64,000 bases of DNA from positions 46,738-110,737 of the forward strand of contig JADLCD010000040.1 of NCBI GenBank assembly GCA_020847395.1, written 5' to 3'. Below, in pieces: positions 1-9,352 of the stretch. Numbering within the stretch: the stretch's first letter is position 1; every line of letters starts with the position of its first letter. The position numbers and the translations under genes are program-made. The stretch is from Chitinophagaceae bacterium. GTDB lineage: Bacteria; Bacteroidota; Bacteroidia; Chitinophagales; Chitinophagaceae. The notes under the pieces are model-generated. The model was not told the origin of the DNA and did no database searches. It saw nothing but the letters and a program-made list of their open reading frames with translations.

Positions 1-288
1 TTGTGGATCCTGGGTATCAAATCGGATAGACATCACTATTTCTTCTGCGGGTTTAATCGCAATTAATTTTGCAGTGTGCCGGTGTTCGATACCTGTAGTT
101 TTTTCATGATGAGCAATATGTCCATGATAAAACAGCGACATTAAATAGCCACCGCCTTCCCGCCAGTCAAAATGCTGAATTTTTCCGGTCATATGATCTG
201 GTATCAGCCAGTTTTCAAGCGCTTTTGCATTACTAAAAGCACGGTATATAACATCAGCGTTTGCCCTGATAAATTTTACGTTATACAT
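1..288 (-). CDS. SRPBCC/AHSA1-type protein, 3' end cut by window edge
   Basis: This ORF is absent from the supplied track because it runs off the left edge. Read on the minus strand from the ATG at 288 it gives 96 residues beginning MYNVKFIRANADVIYRAFSN, followed by a DWREGGGY segment. That pattern (Val-Tyr-Arg-Ala-Phe near the start, then W-R-x-G-G) is typical of the AHSA1/START-like SRPBCC fold, which binds hydrophobic ligands or acts as an Hsp90 co-chaperone-like domain. Roughly the last third of a usual 140-160 residue protein is missing. The substrate cannot be inferred. No TAnnTTTG promoter is evident just upstream. Confidence 0.75.
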   Translation of the reverse strand, partial: MYNVKFIRANADVIYRAFSNAKALENWLIPDHMTGKIQHFDWREGGGYLMSLFYHGHIAHHEKTTGIEHRHTAKLIAIKPAEEIVMSIRFDTQDPQ

Positions 289-536
289 TGTTTGTTGCAA
301 GATGTTTATTATTAAAATACTAATCCTTCAAACTTCATACCGCCAATGCACATTGTAGCTATTAAATTTAAAGTGAAAACCTGGAATTGTATGAGAAGTG
401 TTTAAATAACGAGGCCGTTTGTAAAGGATTAATGAAAGTACTGCCAAAAAATTAATCGCGGGGAAATACCAAACATCCGAGAAATGCTGCTTTCAAAATC
501 GGTTCAATTCAAAGCAAACGGCATTTATGATTTTAG

Positions 537-608
537 TAGCCTCGACAGGAATCGAACCTGTATCTGGAGCTTCGGAAACTCTTATACTATCCATTGTACT
601 ACGAGGCC
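537..608 (-). tRNA. tRNA-Arg (anticodon CCG)
   Basis: The minus strand folds as a 72-nt cloverleaf. The acceptor GGCCTCG pairs with CGAGGCT (one G-U), the D stem is GTAC/GTAT, the anticodon loop is TTCCGAA with anticodon CCG, and the T arm is ACAGG-TTCGATT-CCTGT. The discriminator base is A and CCA is not encoded. It reads arginine CGG codons. It lies just downstream of marC on the same strand. The plus ORF at 484-687 overlaps it and is spurious. Confidence 0.93.
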
Positions 609-640
609 AAGGCAATTTGCTGATCTGAAAAATCTCAATT

Positions 641-1216
641 TCAAATTAAACCGGGTGCATTGCTGGCAAAAATTTTTACAGCAATAGCGAGCAATATTAC
701 GCCAAAAAATTTACGTACGGCGAGTAACCCTGCATTTCCCAGTAAACGGGCTATAAAACCGAGTGATTTTAATACTACAAATATGATAATAAGGTTGATG
801 ATGATTGCTACCAGTAAAGTAGTTTGCCCATAATTTGCCTTTAATGAAATAATCGTAGTTAGAGTACCTGAACCCGCTATTAAAGGAAAAGCAATAGGTA
901 CAAGTGTAGCGGCTTTTACATCTTTTTCACTTTTAAAAAATTCCATGCCAAGCACCATTTCCAAACCAAGTATAAATATTACAATAGAGCCTCCTACGGC
1001 AAAGGAACGTACATCAAGCCCCAGCACATGCAGGAATGGTTGCCCAACATATAAAAATATAACCATTAATGCCCCGGAAATAACGGTAGCTCTTACCTCA
1101 TTAATAGGTCCGGATTTTTCGCGTATAGAGATGAGGATAGGTACGGAACCTACAATATCTATTACTGCAAAAAGGGTAAACACTACCGTGAGTAATTCAT
1201 TAAAATCAATAACCAT
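641..1216 (-). CDS. MarC family integral membrane protein
   Basis: A multi-pass inner membrane protein of the MarC/UPF0056 family (about 190-210 residues, six predicted helices). The N-terminal helix carries the family signature LFAVIDIVGSVPIL, and later segments include a GSGTLTTI stretch. Despite the name, the family's transport substrate is not established. The track starts at a TTG at 1234, but that codon lies inside a good TAnnTTTG promoter element (1232-1239), so translation more likely starts at the ATG at 1216, giving 191 residues beginning MVIDFNELL. This implies a very short 5' leader. tRNA-Arg follows about 30 bp downstream. Confidence 0.88.
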   Translation of the reverse strand: MVIDFNELLTVVFTLFAVIDIVGSVPILISIREKSGPINEVRATVISGALMVIFLYVGQPFLHVLGLDVRSFAVGGSIVIFILGLEMVLGMEFFKSEKDVKAATLVPIAFPLIAGSGTLTTIISLKANYGQTTLLVAIIINLIIIFVVLKSLGFIARLLGNAGLLAVRKFFGVILLAIAVKIFASNAPGLI

Positions 1217-1231
1217 AGAAAGTGATTTGCG

Positions 1232-1239
1232 CAAAGGTA
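1232..1239 (-). promoter_or_regulatory. Bacteroidota -7 element for marC (TAccTTTG)
   Basis: The minus strand reads TACCTTTGCG, matching the TAnnTTTG -7 consensus of the Bacteroidota primary sigma factor. Transcription would start near 1225, about 9 nt before the ATG at 1216. It overlaps the TTG start in the ORF track and so argues against that start. No clear -33 TTG is visible. Confidence 0.6.
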
Positions 1240-1398
1240 TATAAAGGAGGCAGAGAAGTTACTGTTCCTTCCTGGTAAAGGCACATCAAATAAGGAGACT
1301 TTATAAAATAATATTACTTATGCCCTTGCACAAACAAGTATTTCTGCCCACTAATTATGGGTATAATATACAGGAAGTTCAGGAATAGGAGTACCTCA

Positions 1399-1797
1399 TC
1401 AAGTCAATTCATACAAACGTTGATTTTTTGCATTGCTGGCTATAAACAATGCAAATCCGGCAATAGCAAGATCTTTTAATATATTCACTAAAGCAACTTG
1501 CCGCATTGCAGGGTCTCCTGAGTTGCGCCAATTAGGCAAATGAATAAGTAAAACAAAAAAGATCAACAGTGCGGCAAGAATAAAGCCCGCAACTGCTACC
1601 CAACGGTTCAGGATAAAAGCAAGCCCTACGAGGATAAAAGCTATACCAACCACGTACACCCAAATTATTCCTCCGGGAATATAGAGCGGAACATAAACTA
1701 ACATTGCATCCGGGTTTTTGAAGTGCATAATCCCGAATACAATCATTACAATCGCTAAAAGCCAAACGGCTATTCGTGAGATCATATGGCGTGTCAT
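1399..1797 (-). CDS. DoxX-like small membrane protein
   Basis: A 132-residue protein with four hydrophobic helices (roughly residues 7-24, 43-62, 67-86 and 105-122). The first helix ends in GIMHFKNPDAM and the later segment carries HLPNW before a short basic tail. This matches the DoxX/DoxX-like family of small quinone- or redox-associated membrane proteins common in Bacteroidota. The substrate is unknown. It is monocistronic between marC and the thioredoxin-like gene, with about 120-180 bp on each side. The ATG at 1797 fits; an internal Met at residue 5 is an alternative. Confidence 0.75.
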   Translation of the reverse strand: MTRHMISRIAVWLLAIVMIVFGIMHFKNPDAMLVYVPLYIPGGIIWVYVVGIAFILVGLAFILNRWVAVAGFILAALLIFFVLLIHLPNWRNSGDPAMRQVALVNILKDLAIAGFALFIASNAKNQRLYELT

Positions 1798-1917
1798 AAA
1801 AAAAGAACTTTAGTTGCTATTAAGTTAGTTCATTTATTTAATAATGCCTATTATTCTTTTAAACAACACGCAGGTTAGAGGATTTAATTATTTTTTAGCG
1901 AAATAAAGTTCCCGGCT

Positions 1918-2478
1918 TTAAGCAACATACGCTTTCAGCAATGCTATAATTTCTTTTTGCGTACTTAAAGATTTATCATCATTATAATAATTCTGAATAG
2001 CCAGTTTTGTCTCTTCAAAATCAGCGTTGCGTTCCCGTAATGAATTATAAAGTTCCTGGCCCTTTTCGGGTCTTGGCCCCCAGTGAAACAGGTCTTCGTT
2101 GTTTTCATTCCGAACAATCAGCATAGGAATAGATTTTGTTCCGTTGGTAAGATATTTGTCTATTTCGGAACCACTGTCGCGCAATTGAAGCTTAAGCGTG
2201 ATATTATTATTGAGAACACTCATCAAATAAATAACCGGCACTATATGCGCCGCATCGCCACACCAGGGTTCGGTAATAACAACCCATTGCTGTGGTTTTT
2301 GTATTTGTTGTAAAACAATCTTTGTTTCATCCGTTACAGGATTTGTTTTAACCCACCGTTTCATGCGGGTATCATTCATTTTTGTGTAGTGATAATAATC
2401 CGGGTTATTATAAGGGGGTTGTGGATTTTCGCTGCTCAAAATTTCATGTGTATAATCAAGGTATTCCTGCCAGTTCAT
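1918..2478 (-). CDS. thioredoxin-family protein with single-cysteine WCGD site
   Basis: A 186-residue cytoplasmic protein resembling the Bacteroidota thioredoxin-like family (Thioredoxin_9 type). Residues about 65-110 form the thioredoxin strand-helix unit, with active-site region EPWCGDAAH in place of WCGPC. Only the N-terminal cysteine remains, which suggests a monothiol or structural role rather than a classical dithiol reductase. A cis-Pro-like SIPMLIV segment follows near residue 137, as expected for the fold. A TAnnTTTG element lies about 25 bp upstream, so the gene is probably transcribed on its own. The partner is unknown. Confidence 0.8.
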   Translation of the reverse strand: MNWQEYLDYTHEILSSENPQPPYNNPDYYHYTKMNDTRMKRWVKTNPVTDETKIVLQQIQKPQQWVVITEPWCGDAAHIVPVIYLMSVLNNNITLKLQLRDSGSEIDKYLTNGTKSIPMLIVRNENNEDLFHWGPRPEKGQELYNSLRERNADFEETKLAIQNYYNDDKSLSTQKEIIALLKAYVA

Positions 2479-2500
2479 TATAGGTTTATTTTTTGAGCCG

Positions 2501-2508
2501 CAAAAGTA
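2501..2508 (-). promoter_or_regulatory. Bacteroidota -7 element for the thioredoxin-like gene
   Basis: The minus strand reads TACTTTTGCGGC, a match to TAnnTTTG followed by the frequent GCGG context. It lies 23 bp upstream of the ATG at 2478. No convincing -33 element is visible. Confidence 0.6.
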
Positions 2509-2591
2509 CGTTGAATAAGCGGAATATATTTTAGCTATACGTTGTTATTTTGAAGAGATGGCAATCTTTTAACTTACGCAGCGTACAAAAC

Positions 2592-2632
2592 AAAACAGCG
2601 AACGCAAAAGAAAATGCTGCGTTTGCTGTTTT
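2592..2632 (-). terminator. intrinsic terminator downstream of the adhesin gene
   Basis: A 15-bp inverted repeat (arms 2592-2606 and 2618-2632, one G-T pair) with an 11-nt loop lies 30 bp past the stop codon of the 1863-residue ORF. On the minus strand it is followed by a T-rich run. It would end adhesin transcription before the thioredoxin-like gene. Confidence 0.7.
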
Positions 2633-2661
2633 AAAATTTATTGAAGAACTCGCGTACTATA

Positions 2662-5600
2662 TTATCGCCTGATAATTATTTGCTGAGCCTGAGGAGCGTT
2701 TTTCTCCGTTGTATATTTTAATAAGTATATACCATTTGAGAGGCGGGTATCAAATTTTGCAACACCATTTTGAATAGCTGCTGATTGTACTAAAACTTTT
2801 CTTCCGCTTACATCATACCATTCCGCTTTTGCTGTATTGCCTTCAAGCCCGCTGATACATATTGAACCAACGGAAGGATTTGGATAAATTGAAACAGTTT
2901 GTCTTTTATCGAATGATACTACTGCTATTTTTGAGTAAACATATTTACCGTTCAGATCTGTTTGTTTTAAGCGATAATAGCTGCGCCCGTTAAAGGGATT
3001 TCTATCCTGTGCGGTATAATATAAATTAACCTTGCTATTGCCATTAACAGCTTTGGTATTCACAGTTTGCAACAGTTCAAAATTTACGCCGTCATTACTC
3101 CTTTCAATGCTGAAAAAGTCATTATTTATTTCAGATGCTGTTGTCCATGCAAGATCAACATAATTATTATTGGTCTTTGCTGTAAACTCCGGTAATGTTA
3201 TTGGCAAAACAGTAATTACCCTGAAGCCAATAGCAAAAGTTGAGAATGAATTAAAGGCTGTTGGCGTAGAAGTTGAAGTAATGCTTCCGGTAAGATTTAT
3301 ACCACCTGCATAAGGGGGACCACCTGCTCCGCCTACATCAACCCAGGATGTAGCAGCGGTATAAGTATTCTTTACAACAGTTATATTGCTGCCATCTGTA
3401 ACCAGGTCGTTTGCCCCAAAAAATATTTGTATGGTTTGATTGCCACCAAGCCCTGCAGTAGGCTGATTGTTACCTGAACCATCTGTTCGTCCTATTGTAT
3501 AATAATGCACTGTTGAAACTGAAGTTACCGTTGATGGCAAAGTATATCCCAGCGCTGCAGCACTTGCATTAAATAATTGTGCTTGGTACGTATACAATGT
3601 ACCGTTAGTATGATTTACAGTAAGAGAAACCGGTCTGCAATCGCTGCCATTACCTACAGGAAAGTTTAATGTAGTACTGCCTGAAGCGGATTTTTGATAA
3701 CGCATCGGGCCATTTACATAGCTGGCAGATAAAGCATTGCCCGCTGCAACTGTTGAATTATTCAGCATGGTTAAAATATAGCTGGTGGTGGTTTTCAATA
3801 AACCTGATGTTAATACCAGGCTTTGAGAAACATTAATAGAAGTGTTGCTTAAATTCACGCCGGAACCACTGTTATTAATGGATAATCTTGTAAACACAGG
3901 CGTTGGAGTGCCGGTTGTTATGGATATATTCTGCGTGCCTGACCCGTTAAATACCGCTGTTCCTGAACCTGCGCCAAATGTTATGGCGGTAGTTGAAGCA
4001 ATGGTTACACTTCCTGCATAGTTACTGCTTTGGTTATAATTCGGATAAACCAATCCTGTATTTCCTTTTGTAAAACTCACATCATCATTATAAGTATCTC
4101 CATATGAATTTGTCATTAAAAGCTGACCTGTACCATTATTTATAAAATAAGCCTTACCATTAAATATATTATTACCACTGCTTGCATCACCGGTTGAACC
4201 GGTTTTTGTTGCATTCACTACCCCGGAAAATGTACAACCATTAAAATACAAAGAAGGGCTTGAAGATGTAAGATTTCCACCAAAGGCAGAAGAAGGCCCG
4301 AAGGTTAATATGCCTGAACCTGTGAGCGAAATATTTTGTGCTGTACTGCCTGTTTGCGTGAATTGCCGCAGTAATAATGTGCCCGCTGTAAAGCCAGCAC
4401 CACCAACGCTGATGGTTTTACCTGCTGATAAATTTGCTGAGGCTGTTGTATTTCCTGAACAAAATTGCACACCTTGTCCGTTGGCAGATGAAACAATTAT
4501 GTTGTCGTTAAATACCGTTCCTGCACTATACGTACTAACATAAATAGCAGTATTGGCAACAGGCGAATTATTAAATGTGGTTGTTCCTCCAAAAATATTA
4601 TTACTGCTATTATAAGCAACATATATACTATTGCTACCGGTATTATTGAATGTGGTATTAGCATTAAACTGATCCAAATTTCCATTACCCAGTAACACAT
4701 ATCCTGATCCGGCATTGGTTATAGTGGTATTTCCGTTGAAAATATTATTACCATTGCTTGCATCGCTGGTAATGCCGGTTTTAACTGAATTTACCGTGCC
4801 GGAAAAAGTACATCCATTAAAATATAAGCCGGGGCTGGAAGATGTTACATTTCCTTCAAATAAAGAAGATGGGCCAAAGGTTAGTGCTGCCGCTCCGGTA
4901 AGCGACAGGTTTTGAGCGGTGCTTCCCGATTGCGTGAATTGCCTCAACAATAATGTACCAGATGAGAAGCCTGCACTTCCAATTGAAATTGTTTTGCCGG
5001 CAGATAAAGTAGCCGAAGCAGTTGCATTTCCGGTGCAAAATTGTACTCCTTGTCCACTGGTGGAAGTAACAATAATATTATCATTAAAAACAGAACCGAC
5101 ACTATATGTACCAACAGATATTAAAGTATTGCCAACAGGTGTATTATTAAAAGTGGTTACGCCGCCAAAAATATTATTGCTGCTATTATATGCTACATAT
5201 ATATTATTGCTTCCGGTGTTGTTAAAAGTGGCAGTGCTGTTAAATTGGTCTGCATTTCCGTTTCCAAATAATAAATATCCTGCGCCGGCATTGGTAATGA
5301 TTGTATTGTTATTAAATATATTATTACCACTACTTGCGTCGCTGTTGTTCCCGGTTTTTGTTGCGTTTACAGTGCCGGAAAATGTACAACCATTGAAGAA
5401 AAGACCGGGGCTGGTAGACGTTACATTTCCTCCTAATGAAGAAGAAGGCCCGAATTGCAAATTGGTAGCAGTGCTGCTGAGCGTAAGATTTATTGGTGCA
5501 TTACCCAATTGTGTAAACTGCCGCAAAATTAAATATCCTGCAGTAAGCCCGGTAGTACCGGCTTGTATTGTTTTGCCTGCCGCTAATGTTGCCGTTGCGG

Positions 5601-8253
5601 TATTGTTGCCACCACAAAACTGAATGCCACCGGCACTGCCTGATGTATTTACATATATATTGCCATTAAACTGGTTACCTGCCGATGACCAGCATGGCAA
5701 CAATCTTTCGGAGCCGTTATCAGAAAAAATAACATCGTCATTCCATATGTCAGGCAGGTTATTTCCAAGCAATAAATAACTGCTGCCGCTATTAGTAATG
5801 GCACAATGCTGGTTAAAAATGTTTCCGCCAACAGAGGCGTTTGGTGCGGCGCCTGTTTTTGTTGCATCTACCGTTCCATTGAATGTACATCCATCAAAAT
5901 AAATATTTGGACTGCTAACGGTAAGGTTTCCGCCTATAACAGAATTGCGCGCAAAGCGTAGCATAGAAGTAGTACCCGTAAAGGCAAGATTTATTGGCGC
6001 GCTTCCTAACTGGGTAAATGTATTTAAACTTAAGAAGCCATCGCTAAAGCCGGCAGCACCGGTGAGTAATGTTTTTCCGGCCGCTAATGTGGGCGTTCCT
6101 GTACCAGAAGAATACCCTAAATAAATTCCACCTGTACCGGTTGAGGTTACGGTAATATCATCATTAAACAAATCATTGGAATTATACCCGAGCATAAAAT
6201 AACCCGTGCTGCTTTGCTGGTTAATCGTTAGAGGTGCATTGAAAATATTTTGAACGCTATTATTGTGATTGCTGCTGCCGCCGGTTTTAGTAAAAGTTGA
6301 AGCGCTATTAAAAATACCGCCGCGTAAATAAATATCCGGTGCTGTTACGGTTAATGCTCCATTAAAAGTAGATGGAGTGCCGGGATTAACAACATAAAAA
6401 GATGATGTACCGGTTAAGTTCAGGTTGATGGGATTACTGCCGGTTTGGGTAAATCCGCCTAACTGCAGGTAGCCGGCACCGTAACCTCCTGCTCCCACAG
6501 AAATTGTTTTGCCGGCAGCGAGTGTAGGGTTGCCTGCACCACTCGTCCATCCAAGACTGATACCGCCGGTACCGGTTGAACTAACCGTAATATTGCCATT
6601 GAACTGGTCATTAGCATTATAGCCCAGCATAAAATAACCGCCGCTGCTTTGCTGGTCTATAGATACATTACCATTGAAAATATTTTGTTTACTATTATTA
6701 TGATTGCTGCCGCCACCGGTTTTTGTTATAAATGCATCGCTGTTAAAAGTTGTTCCTCTTATATAAATATCAGGAGCGCTTACAGTAAACGCTCCTCCTA
6801 TAACAGTGGGATTGTACGTGTTACCCTCACCGGTATATACAGAGGACGAACCGGTAGTGGTTAAATTTATGGGAACATTTCCATTTTGGGTTAACCCCTG
6901 TATATAAAGATAGCCGGCACTATATCCTGCACCACCAATTGATATTGCTTTGCCGGCAGCCATCACCGCGGTTGATCCGTTATTCCAGGTAAGTGATGTG
7001 CCTCTTGAAGAACCGGTTTGGGTTACGATAAGATTACCATTAAACTGGTTATTGGTTGAGTTATGCCCGAAGATGATTCTGTCGAGACTATTATTATTCG
7101 AGTATACATCTCCGTTATAAACATCCGGTAAGCCATTGCCAAACGACCAATAGCCTGTTCCATTAGCAGATGTATAATTAACAGTAAGGGTTGAGTTGAA
7201 GGTGTTTCCTCCTGAGGATGCGTTACTGGTTGTACCGTCTGTTTTTGTAAAATTAACTACACTGTTAAAAACAGTAGAAGATGTATAAATATTGGGAGAA
7301 CTAACGGTTACAGGTCCTCCAAAATTAGCAGTAGGGCCAAATCTTAGTTCTGCGGTACCGCTTAAAGCGATATTAACCGGTGTAGTGCCCGCTTGTGTGA
7401 GTTGCCTTAAAGAAAGAGAACCAGACGAAAAGCCTGTGCTGCCAATACCAATGGTGTGACCGGCAGCTATTGTTGCCGATGCCGTTGTGCTTCCTCCGCA
7501 AAACTGTACGCCATTACCACCGGCAGAATTCACTATTATATCATTATTAAAAGCAACGCCTGCTGAATACCAACCTACATATATTGGCCCGCTTGATGTA
7601 TTATTAAAAGTGGTTAGCCCGGAAAAAATATTACTGCTGCTGTTATACGCAACGTGCATGCTGTTACTACCTGAATTATTAAATGTAGCATCATTATAGA
7701 ATTTATCTGCGCCTGTAGCGCCTAATATTAACGTACCGGAACCTGCATTGGTTATAGTGCTGATGCCGCTAAAAATATTATTTCCATTATTAGCATCGCC
7801 TGTTGAGCCGGTTTTTGTTATGTTAACTGTTCCCTGGAAAGTAGTATTTCGTATACTTATGGTTGCCGTGCTTATTGTTACAGCGCAGTTCATTGTAACT
7901 GTGCCTGTACCAAAAATACTTGTGCCGGCAGATGGTACGACTATATTTCCGTTTTGAATAGTGCCGGACGAAAAAGTAGCTGTTGTGCCATTTGCTGTAA
8001 GTGTAAAACTATTGAGGTCTAATGTGCCGCTGGTAAGCGTAATATTATTAACCGTTGTGTTTGCAGCAAGCCTGCATAAGTTTGACGCTGTTACTATTTT
8101 CACGTCGTCTGTTATGCCGGGAACACCGGATGGCGTCCAGTTACCCGGCGTTGTCCAGGCAGAAGAAACAGCGCCGTTCCAGGTATAAGAAATTTGGGAT
8201 TGAGTGGTTTGCAACAGAACTAATAATACTGCCGATAGTAATATTGCCTTCAT
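2662..8253 (-). CDS. giant secreted repeat protein/adhesin with type IX sorting domain
   Basis: An 1863-residue surface or secreted protein. Residues 1-19 form a signal peptide (hydrophobic core, SQ cleavage region). The body is a Gly/Asn/Thr/Ser-rich beta-helix-like array with at least eight imperfect units, each marked by a TKTG...NNIFN block, then a GKTI..G..G block and an FTQ.G..P.N block. Units vary: two successive periods are exactly 192 residues and others are 145-167. Near the C-terminus is a segment typical of T9SS cargo (LPEFTAKTNNNYVDLAWTT), and the last ~78 residues form a Por_Secre_tail-type sorting domain (SIYPNPSVG...NGIYLLKY). The predicted route is Sec export followed by type IX secretion. 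A role in adhesion or gliding is an inference. It has its own terminator. Confidence 0.88.
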   Translation of the reverse strand: MKAILLSAVLLVLLQTTQSQISYTWNGAVSSAWTTPGNWTPSGVPGITDDVKIVTASNLCRLAANTTVNNITLTSGTLDLNSFTLTANGTTATFSSGTIQNGNIVVPSAGTSIFGTGTVTMNCAVTISTATISIRNTTFQGTVNITKTGSTGDANNGNNIFSGISTITNAGSGTLILGATGADKFYNDATFNNSGSNSMHVAYNSSSNIFSGLTTFNNTSSGPIYVGWYSAGVAFNNDIIVNSAGGNGVQFCGGSTTASATIAAGHTIGIGSTGFSSGSLSLRQLTQAGTTPVNIALSGTAELRFGPTANFGGPVTVSSPNIYTSSTVFNSVVNFTKTDGTTSNASSGGNTFNSTLTVNYTSANGTGYWSFGNGLPDVYNGDVYSNNNSLDRIIFGHNSTNNQFNGNLIVTQTGSSRGTSLTWNNGSTAVMAAGKAISIGGAGYSAGYLYIQGLTQNGNVPINLTTTGSSSVYTGEGNTYNPTVIGGAFTVSAPDIYIRGTTFNSDAFITKTGGGSNHNNSKQNIFNGNVSIDQQSSGGYFMLGYNANDQFNGNITVSSTGTGGISLGWTSGAGNPTLAAGKTISVGAGGYGAGYLQLGGFTQTGSNPINLNLTGTSSFYVVNPGTPSTFNGALTVTAPDIYLRGGIFNSASTFTKTGGSSNHNNSVQNIFNAPLTINQQSSTGYFMLGYNSNDLFNDDITVTSTGTGGIYLGYSSGTGTPTLAAGKTLLTGAAGFSDGFLSLNTFTQLGSAPINLAFTGTTSMLRFARNSVIGGNLTVSSPNIYFDGCTFNGTVDATKTGAAPNASVGGNIFNQHCAITNSGSSYLLLGNNLPDIWNDDVIFSDNGSERLLPCWSSAGNQFNGNIYVNTSGSAGGIQFCGGNNTATATLAAGKTIQAGTTGLTAGYLILRQFTQLGNAPINLTLSSTATNLQFGPSSSLGGNVTSTSPGLFFNGCTFSGTVNATKTGNNSDASSGNNIFNNNTIITNAGAGYLLFGNGNADQFNSTATFNNTGSNNIYVAYNSSNNIFGGVTTFNNTPVGNTLISVGTYSVGSVFNDNIIVTSTSGQGVQFCTGNATASATLSAGKTISIGSAGFSSGTLLLRQFTQSGSTAQNLSLTGAAALTFGPSSLFEGNVTSSSPGLYFNGCTFSGTVNSVKTGITSDASNGNNIFNGNTTITNAGSGYVLLGNGNLDQFNANTTFNNTGSNSIYVAYNSSNNIFGGTTTFNNSPVANTAIYVSTYSAGTVFNDNIIVSSANGQGVQFCSGNTTASANLSAGKTISVGGAGFTAGTLLLRQFTQTGSTAQNISLTGSGILTFGPSSAFGGNLTSSSPSLYFNGCTFSGVVNATKTGSTGDASSGNNIFNGKAYFINNGTGQLLMTNSYGDTYNDDVSFTKGNTGLVYPNYNQSSNYAGSVTIASTTAITFGAGSGTAVFNGSGTQNISITTGTPTPVFTRLSINNSGSGVNLSNTSINVSQSLVLTSGLLKTTTSYILTMLNNSTVAAGNALSASYVNGPMRYQKSASGSTTLNFPVGNGSDCRPVSLTVNHTNGTLYTYQAQLFNASAAALGYTLPSTVTSVSTVHYYTIGRTDGSGNNQPTAGLGGNQTIQIFFGANDLVTDGSNITVVKNTYTAATSWVDVGGAGGPPYAGGINLTGSITSTSTPTAFNSFSTFAIGFRVITVLPITLPEFTAKTNNNYVDLAWTTASEINNDFFSIERSNDGVNFELLQTVNTKAVNGNSKVNLYYTAQDRNPFNGRSYYRLKQTDLNGKYVYSKIAVVSFDKRQTVSIYPNPSVGSICISGLEGNTAKAEWYDVSGRKVLVQSAAIQNGVAKFDTRLSNGIYLLKYTTEKNAPQAQQIIIRR
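4224..7850 (-). repeat. tandem imperfect coding repeats in the adhesin
   Basis: The repeated blocks recur with regular spacing. The GTACA(A/T)CC site encoding the NGCTF motif falls at 4232, 4808 and 5384, exactly 576 bp apart, and again at 5885 (501 bp on). Other blocks (GTTTTGCCGG) recur at 6071, 6506 and 6947 (435 and 441 bp). All periods are multiples of three, so the frame is kept. The most C-terminal units are the most alike, suggesting recent unequal duplication there. Confidence 0.8.
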
Positions 8254-8559
8254 TTTGCTGGATTCGATAAATTAAATTGGTAGACTTTATGGCGGGTAGC
8301 AGAACCTTAGCCATTCCTTTGACTTTACCTGTAGTATTAATATAATCCGCACTAAGTGTTTATACCAAACGCCATAATAAAACACTTAGTTTTATCTAAA
8401 TATTGTACTATACTCTATCTTTTTTTTGTTTCATTTACCAAACCTCAATTTTTATCCAGTTATCGCTTCGCATGGGAAAAGGGGGAGCCTTCTCCAGCCA
8501 GAAAACTGAACAGGAAAAAATATAAATACGCCGAATAAAAAATTATTCCTGAAGATGAG
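8254..8559. other. 306-bp intergenic region between pgl and the adhesin
   Basis: No credible ORF is present. The region must hold the adhesin promoter, but no TAnnTTTG element is seen on the minus strand. Its one clear structure is a perfect 11-bp inverted repeat at 8351-8390, listed separately. The small plus ORF at 8356-8538 looks non-coding. Confidence 0.5.
8351..8390. repeat. perfect 11-bp inverted repeat upstream of the adhesin
   Basis: ACTAAGTGTTT at 8351-8361 and AAACACTTAGT at 8380-8390 are perfect inverted copies around an 18-nt loop. It lies about 100 bp upstream of the adhesin start. A T-rich run follows only in the plus direction, where there is no gene to terminate. An operator or a transcript-end structure for pgl are both possible. 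Confidence 0.5.
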
Positions 8560-9291
8560 TTATTTCTTTTCTTTGAGTTCTGTTGCAGCAGCTATATCGG
8601 TAAACCAATGCAATTCACCTCGTACAGGTTGTATTATTTGTGAAGGATAAATATCCGGATTATATTTTCCCTCAAGCACTTCTTTTAACGCATGTGCCTT
8701 ACCGCTGCCGAAAGTTAAAAAAGCAATTTTAGCAGCGCGGTTTACAATAGGTGCAGTAAGTGTTATTCTGAACATTTGCTGAGGAGCAAGATAAAATGCT
8801 TTGACCCATAATTTCTTTTCATGAATTACTGCCGTGCCCGGAAAAAGAGATAGTGTATGTCCATCGTCTCCCATGCCGGATAAAACGATATCAAAACTTT
8901 TACCTGTTTCTTCAAAGTAGCCATGCAATATTTTTTCATATTCAGTAGCAGATTGCTCTGGTTCAATATCAGTACGCATAATATGCACATGCTCCCCTAA
9001 TACCGGCACTTTGCTGAGTAAATGCTCATACGTCATTTTAGCATTGTTGCGGTCATCCGTAAAAGGAACAGCGCGTTCATCACCCCAAAAAATATGCACC
9101 CTGCGCCAGTCAATACGTTCTTTGTATGGACTGGTTGCCAATAATTCATATAACCGTTTGGGAGAATTTCCGCCGGTTAACACCAATGTACATTTATCCT
9201 GTTTTTGTAAAACAGATTCAATAGAAGCTGTTATCCATTCAGCCAGTTCAAGGCTTACTGCTTCGGGATTTTGTTGTATATGAAGATTCAT
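8560..9291 (-). CDS. pgl: 6-phosphogluconolactonase
   Basis: A 243-residue cytoplasmic hydrolase converting 6-phosphoglucono-delta-lactone to 6-phosphogluconate in the oxidative pentose phosphate pathway. The family features are LVLTGGNSPKRLYELL near residue 37, the FWGDERAVPF motif near residue 70, and LSGMGDDGHTLSLFPG near residue 137, whose acidic and His residues form the active site. Length matches the DevB/Pgl type. It is the last gene of gnd > zwf > pgl on the minus strand, 246 bp after zwf, with a GC-rich palindromic region between them. The start is ATG. Confidence 0.94.
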   Translation of the reverse strand: MNLHIQQNPEAVSLELAEWITASIESVLQKQDKCTLVLTGGNSPKRLYELLATSPYKERIDWRRVHIFWGDERAVPFTDDRNNAKMTYEHLLSKVPVLGEHVHIMRTDIEPEQSATEYEKILHGYFEETGKSFDIVLSGMGDDGHTLSLFPGTAVIHEKKLWVKAFYLAPQQMFRITLTAPIVNRAAKIAFLTFGSGKAHALKEVLEGKYNPDIYPSQIIQPVRGELHWFTDIAAATELKEKK

Positions 9292-9300
9292 AATTTAAAA

Positions 9301-9352
9301 AAGGCAGCCTCTCCCTCCTCCTCCCTCTCCGAAGGAAAGGGAGCGGCGCTGC
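9301..9352. repeat. GC-rich purine/pyrimidine palindromic element (REP-like)
   Basis: A CCTCTCC-rich stretch with CCCTCTCCGAAGGAAAGGGAG forms an imperfect hairpin just upstream of pgl. Its composition contrasts with the AT-rich surroundings. Similar CCTCTCC...GGAGAGG elements are dispersed in many Bacteroidota genomes. No copy count is possible from this window. Confidence 0.45.

Noticed and set aside
484-687. 67-residue plus-strand ORF
   Set aside because: It runs through tRNA-Arg on the opposite strand and into the 3' end of marC; no credible protein features.
4919-5623. 234-residue plus-strand ORF and several others opposite the adhesin gene
   Set aside because: They are antisense shadows. 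The repeat-rich adhesin lacks certain codons, which leaves the opposite strand open. Their Pro/Leu/Val-rich translations show no domain and recur with the repeat period.
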